Shown piece by piece: positions 23,901 through 34,800 of a stretch of 64,000 bases of DNA. This DNA comes from Prinia subflava (lineage: Eukaryota; Chordata; Aves; Passeriformes; Cisticolidae): the NCBI RefSeq assembly GCF_021018805.1, contig NW_026960608.1, positions 62,001 to 126,000 of the forward strand, read 5' to 3'. The translations under genes and the position numbers were made by a program. The notes under the pieces are model-generated. The model saw only the letters and a list, made by a program, of their open reading frames with translations, did not search any database and was not told where the DNA came from. Every line of letters starts with the position of its first letter. Position 1 is the first letter of the stretch.

Positions 23901-26071
23901 GCTGCAGAAGATAATTTTCCTATTTAAAAATAAATATTGAAAAATACAAACTGGTAAATGCTGAAAAAAAAGTCCCTACTATGCTTATCTATCCATCACC
24001 AAAATGTATCACCCTGCTTGCATTACTAAACAGATTAGTGGGCAAAATCCCTTTTCCTAGGCCAATCGATGAGTGAGTGATAATTAGGATGAGAAACAGA
24101 GACAACTAAAAAGCTGTCTAGTAGTGAAGTTAAGCTGATGGTTGGTGAGAAAGCCAAGTGCACTAAAGTGAAAATGTAAAAAAGTTTTGTAACTTGTCTT
24201 TCTCTTTCAATTTTCAAAATGTGGGCAAAAGGTAAATCACAACTCTTTTTTTTCCAATTGGATAGTGCACTCCTTGCAGCACATTCTTCCTCATCCTTCC
24301 TGAAGTGAAATGAGTCAACAAAAATCAGTTTTTGTGCAAAGGGGAGCCTTTAATTTCTTTACATTTATGACACCAGTACAGGTACTTCTTGTGCTTCAGC
24401 TCAAATACTGACTGGAAATAGTTGTTTCTCTGAAAACTGAGTGAAGAACAGTAAGAAATGTATGTACTTCATGTCAGCCAAAACCTTTCATTTTGAAAGA
24501 AATTTCAGGATATTTTGCTGCCTCCACACTGTGAATACATACTTTATTGTATGTATTCTTTAATAATTATAGGCTAATGTATTTTCTTAAATCAAAATAT
24601 GAAAGCTACATTGATTTATGACTTTTCATGTCAGCACTTTTAATAACATAAAAGACCCTTTGTTTCCTGCCAAGAATAACCAAGGGTTATTGCTTTAATA
24701 CATAGTTCTTATTTTGACTTAAACAATCACTGCAAACAAATTTAAATAAATATGTGACAATTGAAGGGCCAAAAATCAAGGCACTTCATTATCATAATAC
24801 TTCTGATGACATCTCATATCCATAAGCCAGATATGTGATGGTTTGAATAAACTATTATCTTATTTTTGAAAAATCCTATAGTGTTTGTGTTTAGTTAGTT
24901 CTGCTTACTTAATTTCATGCATTAAATATTTTATTTAAACTTCTTTCAAACCTTAAAGTATTAAGAGTGAACTTATGTCTCAAAAAAAGGAATGTGATAT
25001 AAAGGGATGAAGTCAAGATGTTTCAGAAGATAACTCATTTTGTTGTTTTGTCATAGCTGAGGTTTTTCTGTGTCCTGGAGCATAGGATGTTATACCTTGA
25101 AATTCTAAAAATCTACTAAAATACTATAAAGCCCTAAACCATGTTCAGTGAAACATCATCATTGAGCTTTGAGTTGTTTGTGCCTTATTTAGGGGTATTC
25201 GATGCAACACAGTAAATTCTCTGCCTTTACTGATCTACAGAAACCATTTTCAACTGTTGATTCACTTAGAAAAGGTTGGTATTCAGACTATCTGCAGAGA
25301 AGAGATTGCAGTGTATACTTTACCTTGAGGGCAAGAACAGTGAACTTATTTGTTAAACAATGAGATGCACTAATTTGTGGGAATGAGATAAGTAGTAAAT
25401 TCAAATATTTGCTAAGTATTTTGTAATTAGTTGAGAGGACAGAGCCTCAATAAACTAAACAGAGCCTACTTCAATAATCGAACATATAGGCTGATATTGG
25501 TTTGGACAGGAACTTACTGACAATAACATTAAAGGAAATATAGCAAAAATGTAATGTATTTCTCAATAAACCCCTGGCCTGTGAAATACTTGTTTTGTAC
25601 CTTTTTAAGCAATCAGAGGAAGCCTGACTGTCAGAAAAATCCTAGAAATATAATGCAAAGTGTATTTGTTTTGGAAAAAATGTACTCTGTGATGTCGTCT
25701 CTGACTTCCAGGATTAGGCTTGAATGCCATTAATTCAGGACGATGGAAGTAGAAGAATGAATTCCACAGTTATCTGTGCTCCATGCTGGTGCATGAATCT
25801 GTTTACAGGAAGAGAAGCACAGGCTTAAGTCTGAAACATTAACAGCACTAGCCAATTAAATGTAAATATTAAGTATTTAGGGTCACTGAAGGAAAGCGAA
25901 GCTCAGATTTATCTACATGTAAACCATGAGCAGAAAAAAAAGTCTTCCTTATTATCTTTTTTAATCTATAGTCTTTATCTTTCTCTGGCATAAAAAATAA
26001 AGCCAGAAGATTTTTCTTTCTCCCACTTTCTTCTCATGAATTGTGAGAGGAATTCTGGCTTATTCTTAAAA
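20973..26071. other. Intergenic AT-rich DNA, no gene recognised
   Basis: Five kilobases upstream of FGG between two solo LTRs. Open frames are short and AT-driven (for example 22820-23119). No splice-flanked coding exon, RNA gene or clear repeat was recognised by eye. Confidence 0.5.
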
Positions 26072-26077
26072 AATTTA

Positions 26078-26465
26078 TGTTGCCAGATATCAGCCAAAGT
26101 CAAGACAGCATTCAATATGAGTTAGAAATCTTGCTCATTTATTCAGCTGTTTGGCATACATTTATACTGTGCTACACATAACATGCACATAACTGTTAAC
26201 ATCATTGGTTAACCTATAATGTTCATGCGTCCTTGTAGTATACATAATTGGCTTAAAAGCTCTGTCCACACGGCTGGATGCTGTGAGTCTTCCCCAACTT
26301 ATGGTCAGCGCATCCTGTCTTATATCCTGTTATTGCTATTGCTCCAAACTTTACTTCATCCTTATCACATTTAGAGAACAGTTCAAGGACATTTCAGCTT
26401 CTGGTCATCCTTTAGGCTAAAAGCAGGATTGTGCACGTCCCTGCTTTTCCAGCCATACATCCACA
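26078..26465 (-). repeat. Solo LTR, family A, copy 2
   Basis: A 388-bp relative of the copy at 20575-20966, in the same orientation and with the same ends. The flanks AATTTA (26072-26077) and ATTTTA (26466-26471) match at five of six bases, consistent with an aged target duplication. Confidence 0.75.
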
Positions 26466-27128
26466 ATTTTACATTAAACAATGGGTTCCTATCACATGAG
26501 TGAGTTGTGACAGCTTTTATTGTTGACCCATATCCCCTACACAGGTCACAAATACAGTCAAGTCTTTACTAGCACCTCCTGTCTATGAGTTTCATACAGG
26601 CTTGTTATTGATTGTAGTTTCTTTTGGGGTTCACTGAAAACCACACAGTGCCATCTGATGTCCTCAGAGAGCAATAAGCTGTTCCTAAAATCTCTTAAAT
26701 TAGCTCAAAAAAATTAAGACTTGTCCATCACAGAGCATTGCTTGCCAAGCCCACCTGGAAAAGAACTACTATATAATTTGCCTGTGTTTTCATTAAAACA
26801 ATCCTAACTTCATGTATAAAATAGTGGGCTCTGAGCTAGTCATTACTGCTCAGGATGGAATGATGATGGTAATGAAAATTCAGTCTATTTTAAGAAAATA
26901 ATTTGTGAAGTGGAGGGGATAGAAATCTTGCCTAGGAACACGACATTTTTTTTTCATTTTCTGCTACCAAATAGTCTTCTGACAGAGTTTCAAGCCTATG
27001 TGTACTACTTCTAGTGACAGAAGGGAAAGATGTGTTCTTTATTCTGTCAGAGGTTGAGGGATACCTGAAATGTGCTACGTGGTTCACCTATTGCATCATG
27101 AACAGTACATGCCCATCTGTACTCTGCG

Positions 27129-27887
27129 GTGTACATCTGTGTTAAAACTGTTACTTTGCAAAGTTCATACCAGCAACCTACTCATGCTATCTTGTCATAT
27201 CTAAGAGAATCCTGCTGGTGCACAGCCTCTGGAACAGTATCTCTAGGACCCTGTGGACCCTTGTGTCATGAACACAATGCTGACACCCTAGGGATCTGGT
27301 GGAACTACCACACTCCTTGGCACCCACAGAGTTCAGGGAGGGTAGAAAGAATGAACCAAACCCTTAAAGCCCAGCTATCAAAGTTAATGTTGGAGACTAA
27401 AATGTCATGGGTAAAGTGCCTGCCTTTAGCACTACTAAACATAAGGACTATGCCCAACTCAGATGGTGGGCTATCCCCTTTTGAAGTGTTGTATGGGATA
27501 CCCTATGAGCATGGGATGCCTGTGGGACACCCTAGGTTAGAAAATACCCAGATCCAACCTTACTTGATAGCTATAAATAAGACTTTACAGGAACAAAGAA
27601 GGAAAGGAATAATAATGCAAAGCACTCCCCTGGGATTTGCCATTCATAAACTACAACCAGGAGACAAAGTGTTAATCAAAACTTGGAAAGAGGTATCCTT
27701 AACCCGGCATTGGGAGGGTCCATTTCTTGTTCTCTTAACTACAGACACAGCCATAAGGACAGCTGAGAAGGGGTGGACCCACGCCTCAAGAGTAAAGAAG
27801 ATTGAAACCCAAGAAGAAAGGACTGAGTGGAAAATCACCTCCTCCCCCGGGGACCTGAAAATCAAACTCCACCTAAATGGCACATGA
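27129..27887 (+). pseudogene. Integrase C-terminal remnant of the gammaretrovirus-like ERV
   Basis: A 252-codon open frame whose first third looks unrelated to integrase. From WNYHTPWHPQ onward it follows gammaretroviral integrase through the catalytic Glu and the C-terminal GPY/F-type domain. The two catalytic Asp residues are not present, so it cannot be an active enzyme. The nominal start Met is not the viral start. Confidence 0.75.
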
Positions 27888-28268
27888 CCAAGGGAACTTA
27901 GATTCATTGCTCAGAACCGGGGTGTCCCTGCAACCCCTATATCCATTTTAAGTGTGAATATTGTCAGGAAATTTGGGTGGTGCACTGTAAGTGGGGGTGG
28001 AGGCCTTTGAGATTGTGCAGGAAGTGTTTTGAGAAAGAGCAAAATCTGACCGTTCAGTTCTTAGGATACACCACTCACTTGGGGCTACTGGAATCAGATT
28101 CCTCTGGGTGGTATTCTGTATACCAAAATGGGTTGAGGGGAAAATTGAATTCCAAAGCTTAGGTTTTGGCCACCGAGTGTTGACAAACTAACAAGGTACC
28201 TTGTATAGCGGAGCCAGTAAAATTATCCAGGTGGGGCGCTTTTAAGAGGAGCTACGCAGTTCGGACTA

Positions 28269-29245
28269 GTGGGAAGATCTGAGAGGAAAACCCCCGCTGC
28301 CGCAAAGATGGCTTACCTTGCTGCTGGCAGCAACCCAGTGGGCGAAGGCATAGGCAGAGGGGTATACCTTTGGATGGCACTCATAGTCCTGAACAAAGCC
28401 GTGTGCCCGGTCAGTATAATGAGAGCAGGCTTAGCCTGCAGAAACAATTAAGGCTGCCCGCCCTGGACAAAACCCAATACCAAGCTCCGTCTAAACAGGA
28501 ATTAGGGTACTACCCCTTTAAGGACACTTGGTGCCTGGAGTTTACATCAAAAAGGGAACGAGTGAGTGAAAAGGCATTACCTAGGAATCACCAGTCAGAT
28601 TTGCTACCAAAACAAAAGGACAATCTTCGGGACAGGGTATGTAAAAAGGATTTCCTGGGAAAAGCTGACAACAGATTAAAAATGTTACAACTTTATGATC
28701 CTGCAGCCTGGGCACAGGAAGAGAAAGGGAAATGTGAATACCAAACTCACCTACAAGAAAGGCTCCTAAGACTGCAGGTAGCTATAGAAGTAATAGGGAA
28801 CTACACCATGGAAATCCTGACATTAACGGCCGAAAAACAACCAGAAACTGAAAATCTCATATATCAACAACAAGCTGTGGTCAGTTATATCCTGACTGGG
28901 AAGAAGGAAATCCTAAATAAGGTAGAAGGGACTGAATGTCAGGGAGAAAGAATACCTGTCCGGAGGGAGGGGATACTTTCAAACATCTCATAGTGGGAGT
29001 GGATATTTAACAGAGGGAGAAAAGGGGGGTTGGTTGGACTCTTTGTATTTGGGTCTATAGTAGGAATCCTAACCTTACAGCATTTGATACTTGGTTTTGT
29101 TAGTCCTTTATATTGGATAGCACGAGGTGCGCAAATTCTAAAAATAATGAATTTTAAAAGAAAAAAGGAGAATCGAGTAGCAGAAGCATTGGCAAGGTTT
29201 GAGGCCCAATCTACCATCATCTGCTTGTGTACCTGGGAATCCTGA
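28269..29245 (+). pseudogene. Env-region remnant of the gammaretrovirus-like ERV
   Basis: Overlapping frames at 28269-28451, 28370-28993 and 29030-29245. The last includes a hydrophobic span (LFVFGSIVGILTLQHLI) and then a Lys/Arg-rich tail (NFKRKKENR), as in a retroviral transmembrane subunit. No clear CX6CC or fusion peptide was found. The Env assignment rests on position after integrase and on the membrane segment. Confidence 0.45.
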
Positions 29246-29711
29246 GCTCACTTTCTCCAGCACTTCCCCCACCGCCGCGGCTTCTTTGGAGCTTTGAGGC
29301 TCTCCTGCTACTCTGTAGCCCAGCACTGCGCAGCCCTGCTGGGACACCCCCTGCCATTCCAGCTACCAGCGCAGAGCTCCTCATCTCATCCACCAGCCCG
29401 GGACTTTCCACCATTTCAGCTCAGCCTCTCGGAGCCCTGCAGGGGCACCGAGATTAAACTGCCCGGGCTTTTTTGTGAAAGAAAGCACTCAAGGTTCTTG
29501 GTTCTGTTTATTACTAATGCTGTAGTTGTTGTTTGTTTGTTGTTTTGTCATATATACTAGTAAAGAACTGTTATCCCTATCCCCATACCTCTGTCTGAAA
29601 GCCCCTTTAATTTTCTAAATTAGAATAATTTGGAGGGAGGGGATTTGAATTCTCCATCTCTAGGGAGGTCCTGTCCCCTTCCTAGCAGATACCTGTCTTT
29701 CAAACCAAGAC
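29208..29711 (+). repeat. LTR-type repeat family B, copy 1
   Basis: About 500 bases ending AAACCAAGACA match 54645-55152 closely, and their last ~230 bases match 51280-51507 more distantly. Shared marks are CTAGTAAAGAACTGTTAT (an AGTAAA-type poly(A) region) and the GGAGGGAGGGGATTTGAATT stretch. The TG start was not fixed. Confidence 0.7.
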
Positions 29712-29714
29712 AAA

Positions 29715-30333
29715 TGTGATGTAAAATATGTTTTGTAAAATAAAATGTACAAGCCGGTTGGGTATGAAGTCGATGAATTTTAGGATGGGAAACACCCAAG
29801 GCCAGGAATCTGGGAGAAACAATACCCCTACCGGGAACTCGGGAAGCACAACATTAACACCAGAAAAAAAGGGTGAATCGAGAGCAGAATCAGTCCTCCA
29901 GGGCAGTGAAACTGTGAAGCACCCAGCCATCAGGGTTGATATGGACTGGGGAGAACGCCTCTCCATTCATGCTTGCATCTCCCCATTCATGCTCCAGAGG
30001 AACGGACTTAATATTCATTTTACCTCAGAAGCCCTATTCAGCAGACCGGATGGCAGAAATGAATATGAAGAAGAAGGATTGAAGACAAAGAACTGTGGGG
30101 AAATACTCTGCCACTGGCAAAATAAACTGTATAAAAGAGGACCCCGAAAAGGACTAAATTTGGGAACAGGGGGAGTTACGGTGCGATAGAGGCCGTAGCT
30201 AAGGTTCACCCAGTGCCGATCCCGGGTCTCGACAATGAACTTCCGATTGCTGGTTTGCCCCAAATTTTTGTTCTGTAATTCTTTAATTAATAAAAAATAT
30301 TTTATTAGTTGGAATTGGCTGGACATTTATAAC
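29715..30333 (+). repeat. Probable LTR of the gammaretrovirus-like ERV
   Basis: Runs TGTGATGTAAAAT...TTTATAACA. It has a TATA box (CTGTATAAAAGAGGACC, near 30,130) and AATAAA (near 30,290) spaced as in U3-R. No second copy or target duplication was found, so the borders are tentative. Confidence 0.5.
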
Positions 30334-31796
30334 ATCCCGAACCATATGACGGGGTTTCCACTGCCGAGATTTTGCCCCGACGCACAGGCACGGTGCTGAC
30401 ACGGGTGCGCTCGCCAAGCCCGCAGCTCCTCGGGGGTGCGACAGCCCCACATCACGGCCACTGAGCTGTGCCCAGGCTGGGGCCCGGGCACGGACTGAAC
30501 ACACCTTGGGCTGGACCCATGAGCGCCCTACAGCTGACTGGCCCTATGCGTACGCCCGGCTACGCCCCCACAACCCCCAGAACTCTCCCCCGCGCACTCG
30601 GCATTCATAAACTTTCTCCAGCCCCTTTTCCCAATGGCCTCTGCAAACACCAGTGTTATCAACGAATTCCCAGTGGGTATGAGGGCTTAAAAAGAAAAAA
30701 AAGCTGCCATGTTTGCTGCTGTGGCCCTGGGAGGGGGGCAGAGCTGTGTCTCTGGAGCACCAGCCACCGGGCAGCCATGGCCGTGCCATGCGGCCCTGAT
30801 GGGCACAGCCGCTGCTGGCAGGAGCCACAGCCGGGCTCTGGGCAAATTGGATGGGGGGGGCCACTGGAACCCCCAGCATTTCCCGATCGAGAGGGGTTGT
30901 GCCATCCCTGTCCCAGCCGAGACAACCGCTCCATCCCCCCAGAGGAAAACGCGGAGCAGCCATTAGCATATTAAAGGTGTTTCTGAGTACTCAAAATGCA
31001 ACCCCCTCCTCCCAATTTGTGCCATCACCCAGCCTTTTAGAAAAATGGGGTTTTTTCCTTTTTGCAGACAACCCCATAGCTGGGGTGATGCTGCTGTTCC
31101 TAGAAGAGGCTGCCCTGGGGCATTCTCCTACCTCATTAAAATGTGAAAAGGAGCGGCTCCTGTCTAAATGGCCCTGTCATTGTTCACTGTAACTACCTTT
31201 TTCAGCAGGGATACCCTCTGCTGCAACCAGGACAAATGCATATACATTTGTATATGCAAATGAAACCCACCCTGTGAATCCTGGGAGAGTTTTTTAGAGG
31301 AACTGCACCCCAAGACGAGAAGCTAGATGCATCAGAGGAGAATTAGATAGTGCCCTGGCCAAGGAAGGAGTGGACCCACCCCCTGGCCTGGTTTGAAGAT
31401 TCACCATGACCTATGAGGAGTTTGGATAGAATGGGAACTGGCCAGCTGAAGTGACTGAGGCAGAGAATGGGAAACTCTCAAGATTTTCCCTGAGGGTAAA
31501 GAGCTGACTCTGCACTCCAGTGGCAGACCGCTCATTGCTCTGCCTTCTGATGGTTGACCAGAGAGAACTCCTAGCTGTTCCTATGGGAACAAGGATTACG
31601 GCATCTACTGTTTGCAGTGGAATGATGAACTGGGACAGCACTTGTTCCTTCGGATGGCTGCAGCAGCGTGGAAAACTCCGATCGGACTCTGCAGTCCTGC
31701 TGATGACTTTAATAATGAGCTGATCACTTTAATAAAGAGCTGAATATTAATAAAGGCATATGCCCTGTTCTTTTCAAAAATTCTTAATTATTTCAG
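30334..31796. other. GC-rich stretch and unassigned sequence before the AtuA-like exons
   Basis: Bases 30,340-30,960 are strikingly GC- and CpG-rich in an AT-rich neighbourhood. This could be a promoter island for the AtuA-like gene or retroviral leader DNA; nothing decides it. From 31,000 to 31,790 there are several AATAAA hexamers (31,720-31,755) but no recognised coding sequence. Confidence 0.4.
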
Positions 31797-31882
31797 GTTT
31801 TAGGTTACACTCCAGATTTTGTCTCCACTGCCACGGCTCCCTATATAAAAGATATTCACAGGAAAGTTATGCTACTCCTTGC
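31797..31882 (+). CDS. AtuA-like gene, first visible exon
   Basis: Acceptor TTATTTCAG (or TTTTAG seven bases later) and a strong donor GTGAGT at 31883. It encodes [19 protein letters not shown] followed by a hydrophobic strand. It joins in phase 2 (GC|T) to the NAGGINP exon at 32900, exactly where the family places that motif. Confidence 0.75.
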
Positions 31883-34800
31883 GTGAGTTTGTATGTAAAT
31901 TCAGTACAGCTGCTTATAAAGGCAGGCTGACAGAGTTGGGGCTGTTCAGTCTGGAGAAGAAAAGGCTCTGGGAACGCCTTACAGCACTCTCAGTACCTAA
32001 AGGGGGCTTGCAAGAGAGCTGGGCTTTTTACAAGGATGTGTAGTGATAGAAGAAGGGGGAATGGCCATAAGCTGAGGTGGATTTCGATTGGATGCTAGGA
32101 AGAAATTCTTTACTGTGAGGGTGGTGAGGCACTGGAACAGGTTGTCGAGACAAGTTGTGAATGTCCCATCCCTGGAAGTGTTCAAGGCCAGCATGGATGG
32201 AGCCCTGAGTAGCCTTGCCCAGAGCAGGGACTTGTAACTAGGTGATCTCTAAGGTCCTTTTAATCCAAACCATTCTAGGATTCTATAAAAAATCCCACTG
32301 TAATTGATGTGGGGTGCAGGACTGATGATGAAATTGGGTTGATTTAAGATATTTGTTATAATTCTAAATATATATATATTTCCATGTATGTCTTACTATA
32401 GCTTTAATTTGTGAATGGCAGATTGCTTTACAGATCTTTTCTAAAAGGTGAGATCTAGATGTTTTCAAGGTAATTTAAGTTTTTCAAAATTCCCACATAG
32501 TTCTACAATATGACTGTACTTACTCGTTTTTTGTTTACATTAGGAAAGCTTCACAGCATCTACTACTGTTCCTGTCAGAGATGTTTGATGCTGTCTGTCT
32601 GCCTTGTTATGTGTGTCTTTCTGGTCACTTTCTCCTTCCATTCATAAATGATAGATGAGAACTATCTATAGCAGTTATTTTTCTCTAAACAATTTTCTAT
32701 TGGCTTATTCTGATCCTTTCACAGGTTAAATGTGGTTCATATTTTATCATAGTTTTTGTATTTTACTTGATTGAATGTCTGTTACCTTGCCAAGGTGATA
32801 CCTTGTTTGTGTTTCAGCACACTTTTTAAAGTACAGGTGATGGATTATTGATGCTGCTGAACTTTGACTTTTTTTTCTATTCGGTGTTCATGTCATCAGT
32901 AATGCTGGTGGAATTAATCCACTTGCTTGTGCAGCTGCGCTTCAGGAGGTGGCAAAGAAAGCAGATGTTGATTTGAAAGTAGCTGTCATTACTGGAGATG
33001 ATTTGATGAGTGAGGTATTTCACTTTGTTTTAAGCCTTAGTAGCATGAGTCTGTATAGTATGAAGGTGACATTTATTGTCCCATAGGAACTTTGTGTGTC
33101 TTCATGCAGTAGTCTTCTGCTATCAGAAGCATTGTTCTTCTTTATATTTTCGGTTTTTTAAATGCATAAATACAATTCTTGGAACATCTGGTGTTTGGTA
33201 TGTAGTGGGGGTGAATTTTATAAACTTATGGATCTTCTATTTAGCTTTTTGAAGCAAAATGTGAATCTGCTATAAGGTCTGCCTGCTTTTCAGGAGAAGC
33301 TATTACATACTGATACTGGTTCTGTCTAAACTAGATAATCATGCATGTTAATTCTTCTGAATATGGTGTAGCTACCACAATTTCAAATGTTTATCCCTTC
33401 TAGCTTTTTTCGTCGTTTACAGGCATTTTCTGATGTCACTTTGTTTATAGATAGCTGGTTTTCTGGTTTTAAGTTTTTAGTTTACAGCTGGTAAGGTAAT
33501 GTTAAGTGAGAGGATTGAAGTTTAAATATTTAAAAAAAATTGAAAGATTAAATACATGTGATTTTTTTTTTTACTTAAAGAGTTGCCCTTTATCTATGAA
33601 ATCTGCAAAAAAATGTTGGCCATACCTGAAAAGAGTTTATACATAATAGTAGTTAAGAGAGGAGAGGTTTGCACTGTGGTTAAATCTTTGCCTGTAACTT
33701 GGAAAATTATTTATCTGCATAGGATCTGTTACTCCTTGCATGCTCTTGAATGTGGAAGATCGTCAAGTAAGAATCTTTATTTGCAAGTTATGTGTGGTGC
33801 TTGGACTTCCTTTTAAGAAAGTTCTGCTCTACTGAAATTTCTTTACTGTCTGAGGGCCAGAATTTCATTACTGGTACAACAGTAAAGTGGTTGCTATTTG
33901 AGCTTGTTATGGACGTGTCTGATCTGAACTGTATTGTTTTCTATGCTGTTGTCAGTACATAACTTACAGGAACAAAAAAGACACAGCTTTTATGGTCTAC
34001 AGACAACTTCTACTGTTGATACATGAAACATGCTAAATGTTACTTGTGGTTTGGAGGATTTCAGTCATTACATAGAATACAAATTAGTTCAGAGTAGAAG
34101 TTTGGGGTTTTTTTTCTCTACACTACAGATCCCACTTGTAAATCAGTATTTACAGTTTACATGGACATTGTGTCTATGGAGTCACTGTCTCCTCAATCCA
34201 CTGGATTGCCAAGCTGCCGAATTCATGGGCAAAAACACACCCTCCCCCCACCTACTTTCCTGGAAAAACAACTTCTAAGTACCATATGAAGCTACAGGAC
34301 TAGCCTTGTTCTCTGGCCATGACACCACAGCAGATGTGGCAGATACATTTCTGTTTGTAGTGCTTGATTTATTTAGTTCTACAGCAATTAATGACAGCTT
34401 AAAGCTTAAGAAATACACCAGTTCATTTTTGTTGGTCATATATAAATGAATATTACATTCTTTAAAGAGTGCCTTAATTTCTACATGCTGGAAAAGTTGT
34501 GGTTTAAAGTGTATCTAAGGCTTTCAGCCATTCAACTGATTGGTATTGTTAATACTTTTAACAAATATACTTGGCTTAGAGTTGCTGTGAAGTGGATCTA
34601 TTGTTTGATACTAATGAGAGGCTTACAACAGAAACTTCAAAAAAAATACTCATAGCTTGGGTGTTCTGCTTGTTTTCTAATAGAAAGAGAACTTAAAAGA
34701 AGCTGGTATCACCGATTTAGAGAGTGGCAAACAATTTCCAGAGAATATGCACAGCATGAATGTGTATCTTGGATGTTATTTTAGCAAGTTGTATTTATTA

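Larger units (their letters stand above)
27129..30333 (+). mobile_element. Decayed 3' half of a gammaretrovirus-like ERV
   Basis: From about 27,230 an integrase C-terminal part is seen: HTPWHPQSSGRVERMNQ with the catalytic Glu, LSPFEVLYG, and a C-terminal barrel ending HWEGPF with HASRVKKI. This GPF/HASR signature is typical of gammaretroviral integrases. It ends at 27,887. Env-region remnants follow in several frames up to a membrane-span-like segment near 29,030-29,130 and a basic tail. Next come repeat family B (29,208-29,711) and an LTR-like unit (about 29,715-30,333). The 5' half (gag, protease, RT) is absent from the window, so this is a truncated copy. Confidence 0.7.

Noticed and set aside
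20575..26465. A provirus bounded by the two family A LTRs
   Set aside because: Each LTR has its own flanking duplication and no retroviral coding sequence lies between them.
27129..27230. Start of a co-opted host gene from the integrase frame
   Set aside because: The first ~35 codons do not resemble integrase, catalytic Asp residues are missing, and nearby retroviral frames are broken. Decay explains it better than domestication.
30468..30974. 168-codon plus-strand frame in the GC-rich block
   Set aside because: GC-rich DNA is poor in stops. The translation has no AtuA-like N-terminal motif and overlaps equally long minus-strand frames.
34764..34773. An extra AtuA-like exon inside the provirus-bearing intron to fix the odd donor
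   Set aside because: Family members read directly from YLG to ARPI-type sequence, and no candidate exon with the right phase was found.
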